Assembly: GCA_963565915.1 (NCBI GenBank)
Contig: OY751492.1
Span: 3,410,001-3,474,000, forward strand
Length of the DNA stretch: 64,000 bases
Source: Entoloma clypeatum
Lineage: Eukaryota; Basidiomycota; Agaricomycetes; Agaricales; Entolomataceae
Reading direction: 5' to 3'
A model generated the notes under the pieces. That model saw nothing but the letters and a program-made list of their open reading frames with translations. It did no database searches and was not told the DNA's origin. Both the position numbers and the translations under genes were made by a program. Below, piece by piece: positions 1-11,394 of the stretch (its first letter is position 1; every line of letters starts with the position of its first letter).

Positions 1-977
1 GACATGATCCCGTGCTGAACTACGTTGTGCAGCTCGGGCCTTGAACCATGCCGCGCAAACCTCTCCATGCTGAGTAATGGTAATATTTCAGAGACGAAGT
101 CCACTTCCAATAAAATGGAAGAACCTCAGCCCGCGCCTTTGCTTGTAGTTTCCTATCTGACAACCAATTGGGCTTTTCGTCATCGGATAGTTTTGTGTAC
201 TCTTTCTTGAGCTTCTGGGCGGTACATATGCAATAAGATCCGCCTGAGAACGACTGGTGCTGGGCAGTGACAAGAGCAAGAATTGACAGGTCAACCTCTA
301 GATGGTCTAGGAGCCGATTCGTAAACCTATAGGTCATGTCAGCAGAGCGCCACCTTGCAGCAAAAAACGACTTGAACGCAGATCGCACTTCATTTCATCT
401 GCAGCACAGTGTTTGCAGGCTCGAGTATAGTTGAACCACAATATATTCTTGGTGATTGCTTTGTGGCAATACTGTCATAAACGAGTCAGAGGCCCCCAGA
501 ACCACCCAGCAAGCAAGTAAGCGGCGAACATCGCAGTGCACATCAAAAATGAGTTTCGCATATCGTACTTCACTCAAGTCAGAGGGACCATCGGGCAGGC
601 CTACGTTGGCACGAGCACATCTCCAGAGCTGAGTGGCCGACTTCTTGATGAAGATATTTCTGAAGGCCTTGCTGACGCGCGAAAGGTGGAGAAGATCGCC
701 GGGTTCGAGATGCTTGAAGACCTGATACAACATCAGTCGGCAGGCGACGTTTGATGTTGCAGAGATTGAGCTGATATACCTCATAGAGAATGTCCAGCGG
801 CAAATCCAAAACCTGCGCAAGGGTTCCGCGTTGAGAAGCTTTGTTCCCTTTCGCCCCTTTTGTATTCGTCGGAGAAGCCCTGCGCCGTCGCTTGTTAGGA
901 CGTTTGTACTCGCTTTCGCTCCCACTTGAGACACCAGAGCTTTCGCTGTAGATTTCATTGGCCTTGCGTCGTGGCAT
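1..977 (-). CDS. F-box protein, 3' end beyond window
   Basis: Likely a substrate adaptor of an SCF ubiquitin ligase. The ATG at 977 opens a basic, Ser-rich N-terminus (MPRRKANEIYSES, then a KRRRR patch). The F-box follows, with LPLDILYE split by an intron (about 725-780, acceptor before VFKHLEPGDLLHLSRVSKAF). The next block, WRCARANVGLPDGPSDLSE, is the hallmark of the large agaricomycete F-box family. A downstream exon (about 210-330) carries a Lys-rich segment (KKEYTKLSDDEKPNWLSDR), and after another intron near 110-160 a Cys-x3-Trp block appears. The region around 395-540 is hard to splice and may hold a degenerate exon, since the usual Cys-rich block after FDVHCD is not seen. The gene continues past base 1. 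Family assignment is firm; the exon model in the middle is not. Confidence 0.72.
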
Positions 978-1527
978 AACCGCGTGGCGCTCGAATAGTT
1001 TGAACTCGCTCAAAGGAGGTCAATTGAAAGTCAATTGAAGAAGTGTTGTAAATCAAAGTTGTGATTTGGTTGTGAGTCAGCATGGATGGTGGCGCAGCCG
1101 ACAGAAGGGCTGAACACCATGTGATGGCTTTATAATCCTGTCATATCACTATTTGAAACACAAACAGTATTTGAAAATCTCAAATACCTCCTTCCACATT
1201 CCACTTCTACCTCCATAGCTTGACACACATCATCCTTTATATCATAGTACTGTATCCCCAGGTTTTTGAGCAGAGAAATTGAAGAGAGCCTGCTTGAGAG
1301 GCAATTTGGTGATTTTTCACGAGGAAAACTGGTGTAAATACAGCAGTGATGGCTAGATCTATCCAGATCCTCTGACTCACTTAATGTTTTTTGCAGCCTC
1401 TCTGGCAATATCAGGGGACCTTAAATCCCAGAGCTCAGGTCTCACCGAAAAAAAAGTTCAAACCCCGGGATAAGTCTTTTTTCTGTTCCGCCACCCTTCC
1501 TCAATTGTTCTCCAGCAAATTCTATGT
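978..1527. other. Intergenic, no gene seen
   Basis: About 550 bp between the start of the F-box gene and the 3' end of the next minus-strand gene. It holds the F-box promoter side and short A/T-rich runs. The 92-codon minus-strand ORF inside (1130-1408) has no recognisable composition or splice context, so I do not call it. Confidence 0.5.
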
Positions 1528-2357
1528 TTATACTCGCACAATGCATATGGACCAGACAACATAGAAAATGACACAAATGACCAGGTCTTCGAGACTCATT
1601 TTGATGTCTATACCCCGATCACATGCACTGAAGAGATGGGCAATCTTGGGAAAGATGCAACTCCGAGTCTGGCGACACACTTTCACACAAACTTCGAAAT
1701 CTCTCACTTCTACATAAATGTATTATGTCGATTGCTCTGGTTATCATGCAGAAGAGCTTACCAACAATGGTAATGGTTGGATGTGGTTCATTCTTCTTGT
1801 AGACACAGCATTTTTGAACATCCGCTGCAGAAAGATGTTGTTTTTCCACGTCTGGCCAGTACCAGTGTTTGGACCCATGACAGAAGACCTGGAAGTTCCA
1901 CTGGGATCAGTTACGGAAGTTGGAAAACATTCAAGCCCCGGAGGACCCTTAGACTCACCACAAATCCTTCCCCTGGCTTACCAATGTCCAATTTCGACGA
2001 GGACAGATCAAGGCCACCGTCCGGAGAAAGCATCTTCTCACACTTTGCAATATAGTGGACACTCGGCCTGACAAACGGATCTCTGGTCTGGCGGATGGTG
2101 ATGCTATGTAGGTAAGGACTCAGGAGTCAAACTCGAAGATACACAAACACAATGTTGATCGCAGGGCGACATCGAACGATGACATACCTCTGTGCAGGAA
2201 GATCAACTTGAATCAGGCCGTTTTCTTTGGGAGGAGCGGCATCCATCAGAGTCTTTCTGCCCTGCTCGATGTTCGACAGCCATTGGCTGTGGGAATCCAT
2301 CTGCTCTTCAAGTGCATAAACCCTGTTGAGCAGTTCTCGCACTTTCGAGTCGACCAT
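1528..2357 (-). CDS. Unrecognised 207-residue protein, four exons, C-terminal membrane segment
   Basis: I do not recognise the family. The model is built from splice sites: exons 2188-2357, 1959-2103, 1762-1888 and 1528-1709, all with GT-AG introns of 84, 70 and 52 bp. Their summed length (624 nt) is an exact multiple of three with one open frame, which supports it. The N-terminus (MVDSKVRELLNRVYALEEQ) looks like a coiled coil. The middle has aromatic and Cys residues (VFCHGSKHWYWPD). The last 18 residues (LVICVIFYVVWSICIVRV) form one hydrophobic helix ending at the stop, as in tail-anchored proteins. An upstream extension of the start cannot be excluded. The function is unknown. Confidence 0.55.
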
Positions 2358-2399
2358 GATCTGAGGGGTGCAGTGTGTTAGGACGTTTGGCCAGTCTGA

Positions 2400-3720
2400 A
2401 ACTATTACAGGGCATCCAAGACAGACCCCTGTCTAAGTCCCATGGAACGAGAAGTAATTAGTGTCCGATAACTTGTAACCCTAAGGTACTCACTCATCCA
2501 TCCAAAATGTTGTCCGACCAGAAAACTCCACGACACAACAAGGACTCTTGTGAACGAGATGATCAGATTGGAAGTTCAAGTTCAAGATTATCTTCGAGGG
2601 CGAGTTCGAATCTCTTATGGATGTGGGCGGGCTCCGAGTCCCCCTCACGCATTTCTCGATGGCGTTCCGCTGGAGGTTTGGGTGCCTATATATTCTGGGG
2701 AGAAAAACTGAGCGAAATCACGAACCATTCCTTGAAAGGGGAGAGCATCCCAGTCAAATTTCCGTTGAAATGGAATGCAAACCCAGCAATCAGAATGCGA
2801 ACGTCTCAACGCGTCCTTTTCCTTCTGTGCAGCATCCACTATTAGGAGAGGCAAATCTTTTTCATTTAGTTCCACCCTGCAATTTCTTGTCTCGGAATGT
2901 GGAGGCGTAATCTGACGACCGCTTCCTCCCACATCATCAACGTCCGTGGTTTGTTCACATCAGCACGAGAGCACTCTTTACACTCGAATATTCACATCTG
3001 TTCGACCAGCTCTTGCAAGGTTAGAGAATCAGGATCGACGCCGCAGCTCTACAAAAGCTCCATGGCACGATCATGCGCATTATGATCATACTGTATGCAT
3101 GTCATCTGATACGGGCGCCAGCCTAGATGCTCGATAAGCTTTTTCGTTCGCTTTTGCTTGCATCGAATGTTGGTCTCCCCTGCTTGGTGAGCCTTTCGTC
3201 GTGGCATTAGGCCAATCATGCTACATTCAATAAAACGCGCGAGGGGGTTCATCTTCATGCGGAAAACATGCCAGTTATCGATCATCCCACGACGTGCCCC
3301 AACATGGTGGTGAGCAAGAGGTAGGAGAGTGGAGGGTGAGGTGATTGAGAGATGCTGATGCAAGACTGATGAGGGAAGAGAGCCCCAACGGAGATGTCGT
3401 GTCAAGACTTCGGTTCGATCGATCAGTTCGCGCTGCTCTTCTATCCACTTATGCTGATAAGGCGGGAAGGGAGGCTGAAGGCGAGTCAGATCATAGATCG
3501 TGAAGTTCGGGGGGATACTTAACCTGATCTGCTTACATCGTGCAGCTGATCGATGGAAATCGCTCAAACGTGATGAAGCGTTGGAGGCCAAAGCATGCGC
3601 CATAATTGATGGAAACCAGAGAGACCTTGTGCAAAACACATGGTCAGGGATGTTAGTCGGGGCGCGGGATGACTTGAAACTGCGGAGATAATGGTGACAT
3701 TGTCGGTGAAAACCTGACAA
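2400..3720 (-). pseudogene. Possible decayed F-box-like gene body
   Basis: The minus strand has a 223-codon open stretch (3049-3720) and then short coding-like pieces separated by stops. One piece (RCKQKRTKKLIEHLGW) resembles the basic helix that precedes a Gly-Trp in agaricomycete F-box proteins. Another (about 2870-2985) reads FECKECSRADV followed by LMMWEEAV, like the Cys-rich tail of the same family. No F-box is visible and I could not join the pieces into one frame, so this is either a broken paralogue of the gene at 1-977 or chance. The plus-strand ORFs here have no support. Confidence is low. Confidence 0.28.
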
Positions 3721-3920
3721 ACCGGTGCATATGTTGGGACTAGTACTTAGTCACAGCAGCGTAAGTATTCCGGTTAGTTGGAAACAGCGGCGGCTTGGCG
3801 GCGGCTAGACGGAGTTAGGTAATAAACACGACCCAGTAAGTTTAACCCCCTTGAGGCTTGAAGCATGGCCAACAAGGGACTGAGCAACATGTCAGACTAT
3901 ACCAGGTATACATACACCAG

Positions 3921-3930
3921 CTATATAACC
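3921..3930 (+). promoter_or_regulatory. TATA-like box of the APH-family gene
   Basis: CTATATAACC lies about 65 bp upstream of the ATG at 3991, with a C-rich stretch between them, as is common in basidiomycete core promoters. Confidence 0.5.
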
Positions 3931-3990
3931 CTCGGCCGAAGGCGCCCCCCCCACATCCTCTACCACCCCACCCCTCCCATCTAGTACACT

Positions 3991-5307
3991 ATGCCCCCCA
4001 TCAGCCATGCATGGCCCGACGTTGCCGCGTCGCTGGGTGCTCTGGAGCATGACTACGCCGACAGAATCACCTCCATGGTCTCCTTCCTCCAGCCGCGCTT
4101 TAAAGATATTGAGTCCTTCGCTTCCTCTGTCCATCCAACGAAACACCCATGTCGGATCATCACCGATCGCTATACATGGGGTCAATCCTTCGCCGTTTTT
4201 GAGATCGTTTTCGATGATGAACTCTCCTGGATCATCCGGTTCGGCATGAGGCCCATGGACGCATACTTCAATACCGCTGCACAGCTCGAGCGCAAGATCT
4301 TCAACGAGGTAGCTGCCCTCCGCCTGGTGCGTCAGCGCACCACCATCCCTGTTCCCCATGTCATCGCATATCACCCCACCACCTCTCCCACGAACCCTCT
4401 CGGTCCGGATTTCCCCGCGTTCGTCCTCATGACAGCTATGACTGGCGTCACCATCGAGGAACGCGGCATTTCCACGAGCGGGGGCGGCGATCCACTCCAA
4501 GGCGACGAAAGCAAACGACCCATCCTCATGCAATATCTCAAGGATATCGCAGATCTGCACGTCCAGCTCAGCAAAATTACATTCGACCACATCGGCTCCT
4601 TCGTTCTGTCAGCCGATGGCGCCGTATCCGTCGGTCCAGGAGCAGACTATGGCCTTGGCCCATTCACCTCCGCAAGGGAATACTTCCAAATTCAAGCGGA
4701 AGCGTATGAGCTCCTCGCCGCAGCCGACATCGACGCACCCACAAGTCCGGACCCTAACGACCGCCTCAAACGACAGTTCGTAGCATCCCTCTGGCGCGCT
4801 GCTGTCATGCCCCTCCTCGACGAGCGCGACGACAAAGGGCCCTTCCCCATGCGCCATGGCGACCTTCACAACGAGAACATTCTTGTCGACGAGACGGGTC
4901 ACATCGTTGGTGTCCTCGACTGGGATTGTGCAGGTACAGTCCCGTGGGAGGCTTTTGCCGTCCCGACGTTTGAGGTCTCGGGGGATTTCGTTGATTTGGG
5001 GTACGGATCGCGGGACGAACGGCTGGCCGTGCATGACGCGTTCAATTCTGCGCTTCGGGAAGCACAGGATGGCGGCCCCGTTCCCCCGTCTGGACGCACC
5101 CTTGCTGACTTGCATAATTCCAAGGCGGGGCATGTGGCCGCGTACCTTGCCTATTGGATGTTCTCCATGGCGTGCGACTACGACTACACCGGCCGTGCAC
5201 TGCATAATCTCATCGGCCTGCCTGATGATATGGACCTTGCCTTCCAGAAGTTTGTCGCTACTAAAACCTTAGCTATCGGAAATGGACCTATCACTGTATC
5301 AAGCTAG
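3991..5307 (+). CDS. APH/choline-kinase-fold phosphotransferase family protein
   Basis: Single-exon gene of 438 residues with the aminoglycoside phosphotransferase (protein-kinase-like) fold. The catalytic loop is intact: HGDLHNENILVD at about residues 290-301 (Brenner motif, Asp base and Asn metal ligand), followed by VGVLDWDCAGTVPWEA, the DxD-type metal site. The N-terminal lobe shows an FAVFEIVFDDELSWIIRFG strand pair and an N-terminal-lobe Glu (LERKIFNEVAALR) that would pair with the ATP-binding Lys, although no classic Lys is obvious. The C-terminus (HNLIGLPDDMD) is typical of the expanded fungal members. Substrates of these fungal proteins are mostly unknown, and resistance to aminoglycosides should not be assumed. 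No introns, which is unusual beside its neighbours. It starts 61 bp after a TATA-like box. Confidence 0.85.
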   Translation: MPPISHAWPDVAASLGALEHDYADRITSMVSFLQPRFKDIESFASSVHPTKHPCRIITDRYTWGQSFAVFEIVFDDELSWIIRFGMRPMDAYFNTAAQLERKIFNEVAALRLVRQRTTIPVPHVIAYHPTTSPTNPLGPDFPAFVLMTAMTGVTIEERGISTSGGGDPLQGDESKRPILMQYLKDIADLHVQLSKITFDHIGSFVLSADGAVSVGPGADYGLGPFTSAREYFQIQAEAYELLAAADIDAPTSPDPNDRLKRQFVASLWRAAVMPLLDERDDKGPFPMRHGDLHNENILVDETGHIVGVLDWDCAGTVPWEAFAVPTFEVSGDFVDLGYGSRDERLAVHDAFNSALREAQDGGPVPPSGRTLADLHNSKAGHVAAYLAYWMFSMACDYDYTGRALHNLIGLPDDMDLAFQKFVATKTLAIGNGPITVSS

Positions 5308-5703
5308 TTCGAACGGAGCTGTAGATCTTCGCCATATGTACAATACACTCGTCAGGATTGTTTGTCCTTTTTCATATGTATTTGTAGTTGCTCATGATCA
5401 CTAGCTCTAGCTAGAGGCGATGGCTAGATTCATCGCTCTTTTTACAAGGACAGAGTCACGAAACCTCTGGCTGGTATTCCCGTTATTTGCGATGCCCCGG
5501 GGATTATTGCAAGACCTTTCAGATTTTTCTTCCAGATCTATGTATTGTTCTCATCACTCTTAGACCAGAATTTGTACATGTATTCTTGCCGTCTTGTAAG
5601 TAGAAGAGGCGTGGGACAATGTAGACTTGAACAAGCCTGCCATGTCACCGGTACCATAACCTCGCCAAAGCCCTCAAAAGACTCGATTATATCCAGCTTA
5701 TAC
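5308..5703. other. Intergenic and uncertain 5' end of the next gene
   Basis: Holds the 3' UTR of the APH-family gene and the promoter side of the SH3/RA gene. The frame of the latter stays open back to 5545, so the true start could lie anywhere from 5545 to 5704. Confidence 0.4.
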
Positions 5704-8700
5704 ATGCAAGTCGCAACAACAGTTGATACCAGACGGTCTACTCGTCAAGATACCTTTGACCTTCGTGAACAGATGCATCAAGACATCCAAGCCCACGCGG
5801 ACGCAGCCTCTGCTACGTACACGGATGACGAGGAGCACTCTGTCCTCGAAGACGACTCCGAGGGGGAAGAACAGGAAGAGTACATGGACGACGAAGACGA
5901 CGGCTCTTCCGACCTTTCCATACCCAACGAATCCATCGACTTTGACCTCGTATACTCCCTGCACAGCTTTGCTGCCACAGTGGAAGGGCAGGCGAATGTC
6001 GTTCGCGGCGACAGCTTGTTCTTGATGGATGACACAAACAGCTACTGGTGGCTTGTTCGCGTCCTCAAAACCCAGGAGGTCGGATATATACCTGCGGAAA
6101 ACATAGAGACACCGTTTGAACGGCTCGCGAGGCTCAACAAACACCGAAACGTCGATGTGGGTGCTCTTGTCGATATAATCCTACTTTCGTTTTACTTACT
6201 TGCCTCCAGCTCGCGTCAGCAACCCAAGCAGAACTCAATCAAGGCCTCATTGCATCTCAAGACCGCCTCCGCACCAACACCGGCTCCCGCGCCGGCACCA
6301 AATCCCCGTCGCCTCTCCCCGGCCCCAAAGGCCGGTCCAAGTCTAGAGCTAGTTCTAGAAATGTCCAGTTCACCCCCGCTCTCTTTGTCCACCGCTACCC
6401 GCCAGCTATCTGGAAAGAAGACGAAATTGAGGACCCGGATGTAGAATGGGACGACGAAGGATATGAGGACGAAGATCAGTCTCTAGCGGAGGAAATATTG
6501 GCTGATGGACTGCCCGTTGGCATGAGCATGGAGCCCGATGATGGGATGAGCTGGGACGACGCCGCTGTACAGAACATGCAAGCAGGGCGATTGCAACAGG
6601 CGCAAGCGCAGGTGTCGTCTGGTCTTCCGGGCAACTTGCAAGTTGTGCAACAGCAACAACAACAACAACAGCAGCAGCAGCAGCAGCAGATGCAGATGCA
6701 ACAGGAACAGGCGGTCCAGATCCATCAACAGCGTGACCTTGCCCTCCAACAACAGCAAGAGCTTCAACCCCAACCGCAGCAGCAGCCCGCGCCCCAGATC
6801 CAGATCCATCCTCTCCGTCCATCCAATTCTCGGGAACGTCTCGTCTCTCCGCCGCAAGATGCACACCGAACCATCGATCCGTTGCAAGCGACCGAGACCC
6901 GCAAGCTCACCGTCACGCCCAATATCGCTCGCGAGGCGGATGAAGGAGGGGACGTATCAGTGTCGAGTGTCGTGGAGAAACAGCGCCAGCAGCAACAGAA
7001 GGTCCAAGACGAGGAACGCGCGAAGCGGATCCGAGAAGAGGAGACGGCGGAGGAGGCTCGGAAACGGGCAAAGGGGAAGGAGCGGGACCGAATGGCTTCG
7101 CCCGTGAGCTCTTTGGCATACGGAAAGTCCAACGGAGGCGGGAAACTGCGTAAGGAGCCGAAAGACACAGATGATGAAAGCACGAACAGCGGGAAGGAGA
7201 AGAAGAAGAAAGGGGGGATGTTTGGAGGATTGTTTGGGAGGAAGAAAGACAAGAAGGACTCCTCCAAGACGTCGGCGTCGTCCATCCATTCGTTGGATAG
7301 CAACGAAATGGGTGCCGGGAGGGTCTCGGAAGAATCCAGCCGGTCGTCGTCGAACACGAGGGTCTCGTCAACCGTGGAAGGAATTGTGTCGCCCACCACC
7401 GCAACCGCTATGCAACAACAGCAGCAACAGGCTATGCGTCCCTCCAATGACGCCAAGCGCAGCATGGAGCCACATACGCCCGAAAGGGGAGCTCAGATGT
7501 CCCAGCATGCCTCGCAGCTCCGCCAGCGCGACCAGCAGCAGCAGGCGCTGTATCAACAGTACCTTAACCGCTCTCCGTCGTCCCCGCCCGAGGCGCCGTC
7601 CTATGGGCTCCAGTCCGCGCCAGTCGTCATGGGTAGCGCACCGCCGAGTTCCTACAACAGTCCAGCGGGTGCAAACAGTCTCGGACTACCCATGGCGAGC
7701 AAGCCGCGCCCCGGTTCACTGATACTGACGCAGTCGATCATGGATGGCGGTGGGCAGGCGGCAGTGCCAGAACTGAGCGTGATCCGGGTGTTTGCGGGGA
7801 AGCACCTGCAGACGGAAGCGACGTTTAAGACGGTGCTACTCAACTCGTCGACGACGTCTGCGGAGCTCATCCGGCAGGCGATGCAGCGGTTCCGGCTGTC
7901 GCTGGGCCCGGCCGAGGTGGACGAGTACTACCTGACGATCAAGCAGGTCGAGGGCGGGGGGTCGGCGGTGCTGCGGTCTGAGGAGAACCCGCTGGTGGTG
8001 TTTGAGCAGCTGGTAATGGAGACGGAGACCCTGCCCAAGGTGAAGCGGAGCAGTGTGGGGAGCATTAGCTCGATTACGAGCAACTTATCGCTGCACCCTG
8101 CGATCAAGAAGCTGTCGATGAACGATTTCACGGACGACTCCGCGGTCAAATTTTATTTGAACAGGAAGGGGGACGACTTGGCGGATGACAGTGTGATGGG
8201 ACATGGGGCTGGGGATGTGACGTTGATTGCGGACGATACGGAGGAGCTGTTGCCGTCACCGTTCTCGCCCACGAGGGGACAGTATCTGGCGGTCAACGTC
8301 ACGCCGGAGCGGTTCACGTCGCCCACGTTCCGGTTTGCGCTGCAAGTTATGATCTACCCAGATGATCTGCCGGATGATATGATGTTTCATCCGTCCACGG
8401 AGGCCATCGTTTTCAAAGATACATTGCGCGGCTCCGAGGCTTCTGCTGCATCAGTGTCCCCGACGATGAGGAGGAAGGTGTTCGTCTTCCCCAAGAACGT
8501 CACCGTCGCAGAGGTCATCGAGATCGGTCTTGAGAGATTTGGAATTTCTGATGGGGTTGTCGATGGTGGTGACGAGATCGAAGATAAGGGGACGAAGAGG
8601 CGGAGTGCATCGAGAGTGAGATATGGGTTGCATGTTGAAGTACCCGGAACTGGTTCACAGGGTAAGTACGGGGTTCTCTCAATCTGTATATCTCACTAAT

Positions 8701-10052
8701 GTGTTTGGTTACAGAACGGGAATTGGCGCCCTCGAGCAAAATTATCGATGCTTTCCCAAGGCCACCGACATTGAGAACCCCAGAACGTCTCACTCCTAAT
8801 AACAAACGCCGTTCTGTCGATTCTACACTCGTTTTGGGCAGCATGGACGACGTCAATCCGGACGATCCAGTCTTCATCCTCCGGCGTGCAATTTCATACC
8901 GCAACTTGACCTCCCGCCATCGCCTCTCAGCCCCTCTTGATGAAATTGCCCTTCAGAAACTCCACCGCGATTCCTATTCGAGTACCGGCTCCTCTGACCC
9001 CAGTGATTCTGGGTCGAGGCATAACAAACAACCACCATCCCGGCAGGAAATCATTGCTCGGCAGCGCGAGGCCACCCGTGCTAATCAGCGAGCAATCTTG
9101 TCTGCCCAGACTAACTCCCTCCAGGGGATGGACGTTCTCCTCCCTGGTAACGCCATGCTCCGCAGCTCCCGCTATGACGCCACCGACCTGATGCGGTACT
9201 CGTACGTTGAGCCCGATGGTGAGACATACGATATCAGCGACATTGTGGAGGAAGAGCTGAGGGATAATCAGCCTGCGGGGAGGAACGATCTACTAGAGGG
9301 TGTCCTGGGGAGGAAAGATGCTGTTGGCGACAAGTTGAACAGAGTGTTGAGCAAGATCAAGAGCGGGAAGCAAAAGGAGAAGGAGTGGGCTTCGCGCTCG
9401 AGTCTTGACAGTTTTAGGCGGTCTGCGAGCATCTCAGAGTACTCTATGGACGATGCTGCTACCCCAACACAGTCACGGTCGTTTGGTGACAAAATATCCA
9501 GGCCGGGAACCACGACTCCCACTGGCCGGCCTGCTGCCACCGCTGCCACTGGGAGCAACCGCCGTAATCCCTCCATTGCGTCGGTCATGTCTGACTTGTC
9601 GGGATATGACACTGCTGCTACCCACCCCAATACACCGTTCTCGACAACTTCAAGTCCTACCCAGCGCTCATGGGCCACACCGACACCAACGTTGAGGCAA
9701 CAAGGACAGCAAGAACGGAAACCTCAGGTGCCCAAGCGTCGCATCAAGATACCGAAAGATGACTTTGGTCTCTCTCATATGCTGGCTGTCATCGAGTGCA
9801 AGAGTGCTCAGCCCAAGACCGTACTGCCGCCCCTCCACCCTGCTGACGAGCTTTTGTTCGGGAGACCGATTGATCTGGAGGGGCTTCATCCGAGCGTGAG
9901 GGAGATTTATGCGCCCGCTTTTAAGCAGCTTGAAGAAATTGACAAGGTGTGTCTTTGTATGCCCCAAGATATATGAGGATTGGAATGCTCAATCGTCGTC
10001 TTTTGTACAGTATTTGGACGATCATTTGAGTAAGATCCTGGCTGGCCGTTGA
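5704..10052 (+). CDS. SH3 and Ras-association domain cell-polarity protein, Bud14/Tea4-like
   Basis: Four exons: up to 6156, 6210-8661, 8715-9946 and 10011-10052. Introns are 53, 53 and 64 bp and the summed length is in frame, giving 1,392 residues from the ATG at 5704. Order of parts: acidic N-terminus; SH3 domain at about 78-137 (LVYSLHSFAATVEGQA to VGYIPAENIE); a PP1-docking RVxF-type motif RNVQF at about 201-205, followed by FVHRYPPAIWKEDE, the signature block of Bud14/Tea4 proteins; a poly-Gln stretch; a Lys/Arg-rich linker; a Ras-association-like domain at about 672-800; a second ubiquitin-like segment at about 858-965; Ser-rich tail. In yeasts this family brings type-1 phosphatase and formins to polarity sites. 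The RA domain suggests a small-GTPase input. The start is uncertain (alternatives back to 5545). Confidence 0.78.
6647..6690 (+). repeat. CAA/CAG microsatellite coding for poly-Gln
   Basis: A run of CAA and CAG codons inside the Tea4-like gene, giving about 15 consecutive Gln, with more Gln-rich blocks until about 6790 and again at 7405-7560. Such in-frame trinucleotide runs vary in length between strains. Confidence 0.8.
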
Positions 10053-10310
10053 GTACCCCACTACACTCTCCTTTCCCCTTTTCGAGCCCATGCTGTAATA
10101 ATTTATGTACTTGTTGTGTGCTCTCATTCCTTTGCGAACTAGCTGTCTAATATGATACCGATTCATGATGTAGTACCGGGTCAATTGCTTTTGATAACAC
10201 AGACTGTCCACTTCTCACTACAACGACAATTGAAAAGACATCCCTGCCTGGCAAGCAACTTGCCCTACAAGCATGGTGTCATGCAAGAACCCATTATTCC
10301 GAAATAATAC
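10053..10310. other. Intergenic, nothing recognised
   Basis: 3' flank of the Tea4-like gene up to the WD40 remnant. I see no further coding signal. Confidence 0.4.
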
Positions 10311-10680
10311 TATCCTGTAGGCTGTCGCAGCGCATCGTGTCGGGGTCGTGCGACAAGGCGATCCGCTTATTTGATGTTGACGCAAAAAGTACGTTCCTTT
10401 TCACAATAGTCACTCGTTAACATTGAACTTGATAAAATCAACCCATCAGCTTTCTTCACCGACTTTCTCGTCTTGCAGAGAACATGCCCTCTACGACCCC
10501 GCCGGAGTATTTCGGCACACCAAGATGAATGGGCAAGGGTGGTTCACTGGTCGTGATGGTGAACTTTTGTTCTGGATTCCGTTGAATCTTAGATCTGCCT
10601 TCTTTTTTGCCGGAAACAGGATGATCTTTCCGAGAGGAGTGGATGTCGATGTTAGCCATATGGCACATGGAGACGAATGG
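10311..10680 (+). pseudogene. 3' remnant of a NACHT-WD40 (STAND/NLR-like) gene
   Basis: Two exon-like pieces remain. Piece one (about 10320-10388) reads IVSGSCDKAIRLFDVDAK, a clear WD40 blade strand set, and ends at a GTACGT donor. Piece two starts after an acceptor at about 10449 and reads FSSCREHALYDP, then GWFTGRDGELLFWIP, the conserved C-terminal tail found after the propeller in agaricomycete NACHT-WD40 proteins, ending VSHMAHGDEW. Nothing of the NTPase domain or the other blades is seen upstream, so the gene was truncated. Its last codons run straight into the TIR of the element at 10681. Full-length relatives are STAND proteins tied to non-self recognition. Confidence 0.65.
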
Positions 10681-11394
10681 TACTATCGATTCCCTAGAAG
10701 CGACTTATTCCCCCAGTAACGACCTTTTACATTTCTAGAGACATTGACGCATATCGACACCTTCGGACCTTGAGATCGTGTTCATATGAACACATCCTGT
10801 GTAGTTCGGTCGCTCAATTTAGTTTGTAAATACTTCAAAGGATGTGTTGGAAGGCGAACAGTCGCCAAATACAACAATTTGAACATTTTTAGGCTCGGAA
10901 AAACTAACATCTCTAAAAATTCCTTGATCCTCTGAGTGATAGCCATATACATACTGTTGAAAACTAAAGCACATTATCATAGTGCAGATAGAATGGGCGA
11001 GCAGCAAAGCATTGAGCGTGACAACCAGGGATCGGACAACAATGAATCTTTCAACTCCGCTGAATCAGGGAGGTCCGCCAGGTGTTCTCTCACGTCGAAA
11101 TTACCGGCTTTCAGCGGCAGTAGGACCCTGTGCCGAGCAGGAACTCCAACGTTGTCGTGACCCGATCGTGACAATTAGGTCGTTTCCCAGTGAATTGAGA
11201 CCCTTTTGTTTCTCTTCCTTCCGGTGCTCTCGCAGCCCAAGATCTGTGAACACTGTCGCATGTGAAGTTGAAGGACAGGAGGTTAGCTCGCAATCTGTCA
11301 AGTACCGCAACTGGTTCCGGTGAGTGGATGTGGAAAGAAACACGAATCCGCGAAGGGTCTCAAAAAACGGGTCGTTTCTAGGGAATCGATAGTA
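10681..11394. mobile_element. Non-autonomous Tc1/mariner-like element with TA duplication
   Basis: Terminal inverted repeats of 22 bp (CTATCGATTCCCTAGAAGCG and two more bases) occupy 10683-10704 and, inverted, 11371-11392 with one mismatch. Both ends are bordered by TA (10681-10682 and 11393-11394), the target duplication of Tc1/mariner elements. The 710-bp body has no transposase-like ORF. Family placement rests only on the TIR and TA. Confidence 0.6.

Noticed and set aside
3991..5307. Aminoglycoside resistance gene
   Set aside because: The fold is shared, but fungal members of this expanded family have other or unknown substrates; only the fold is claimed.
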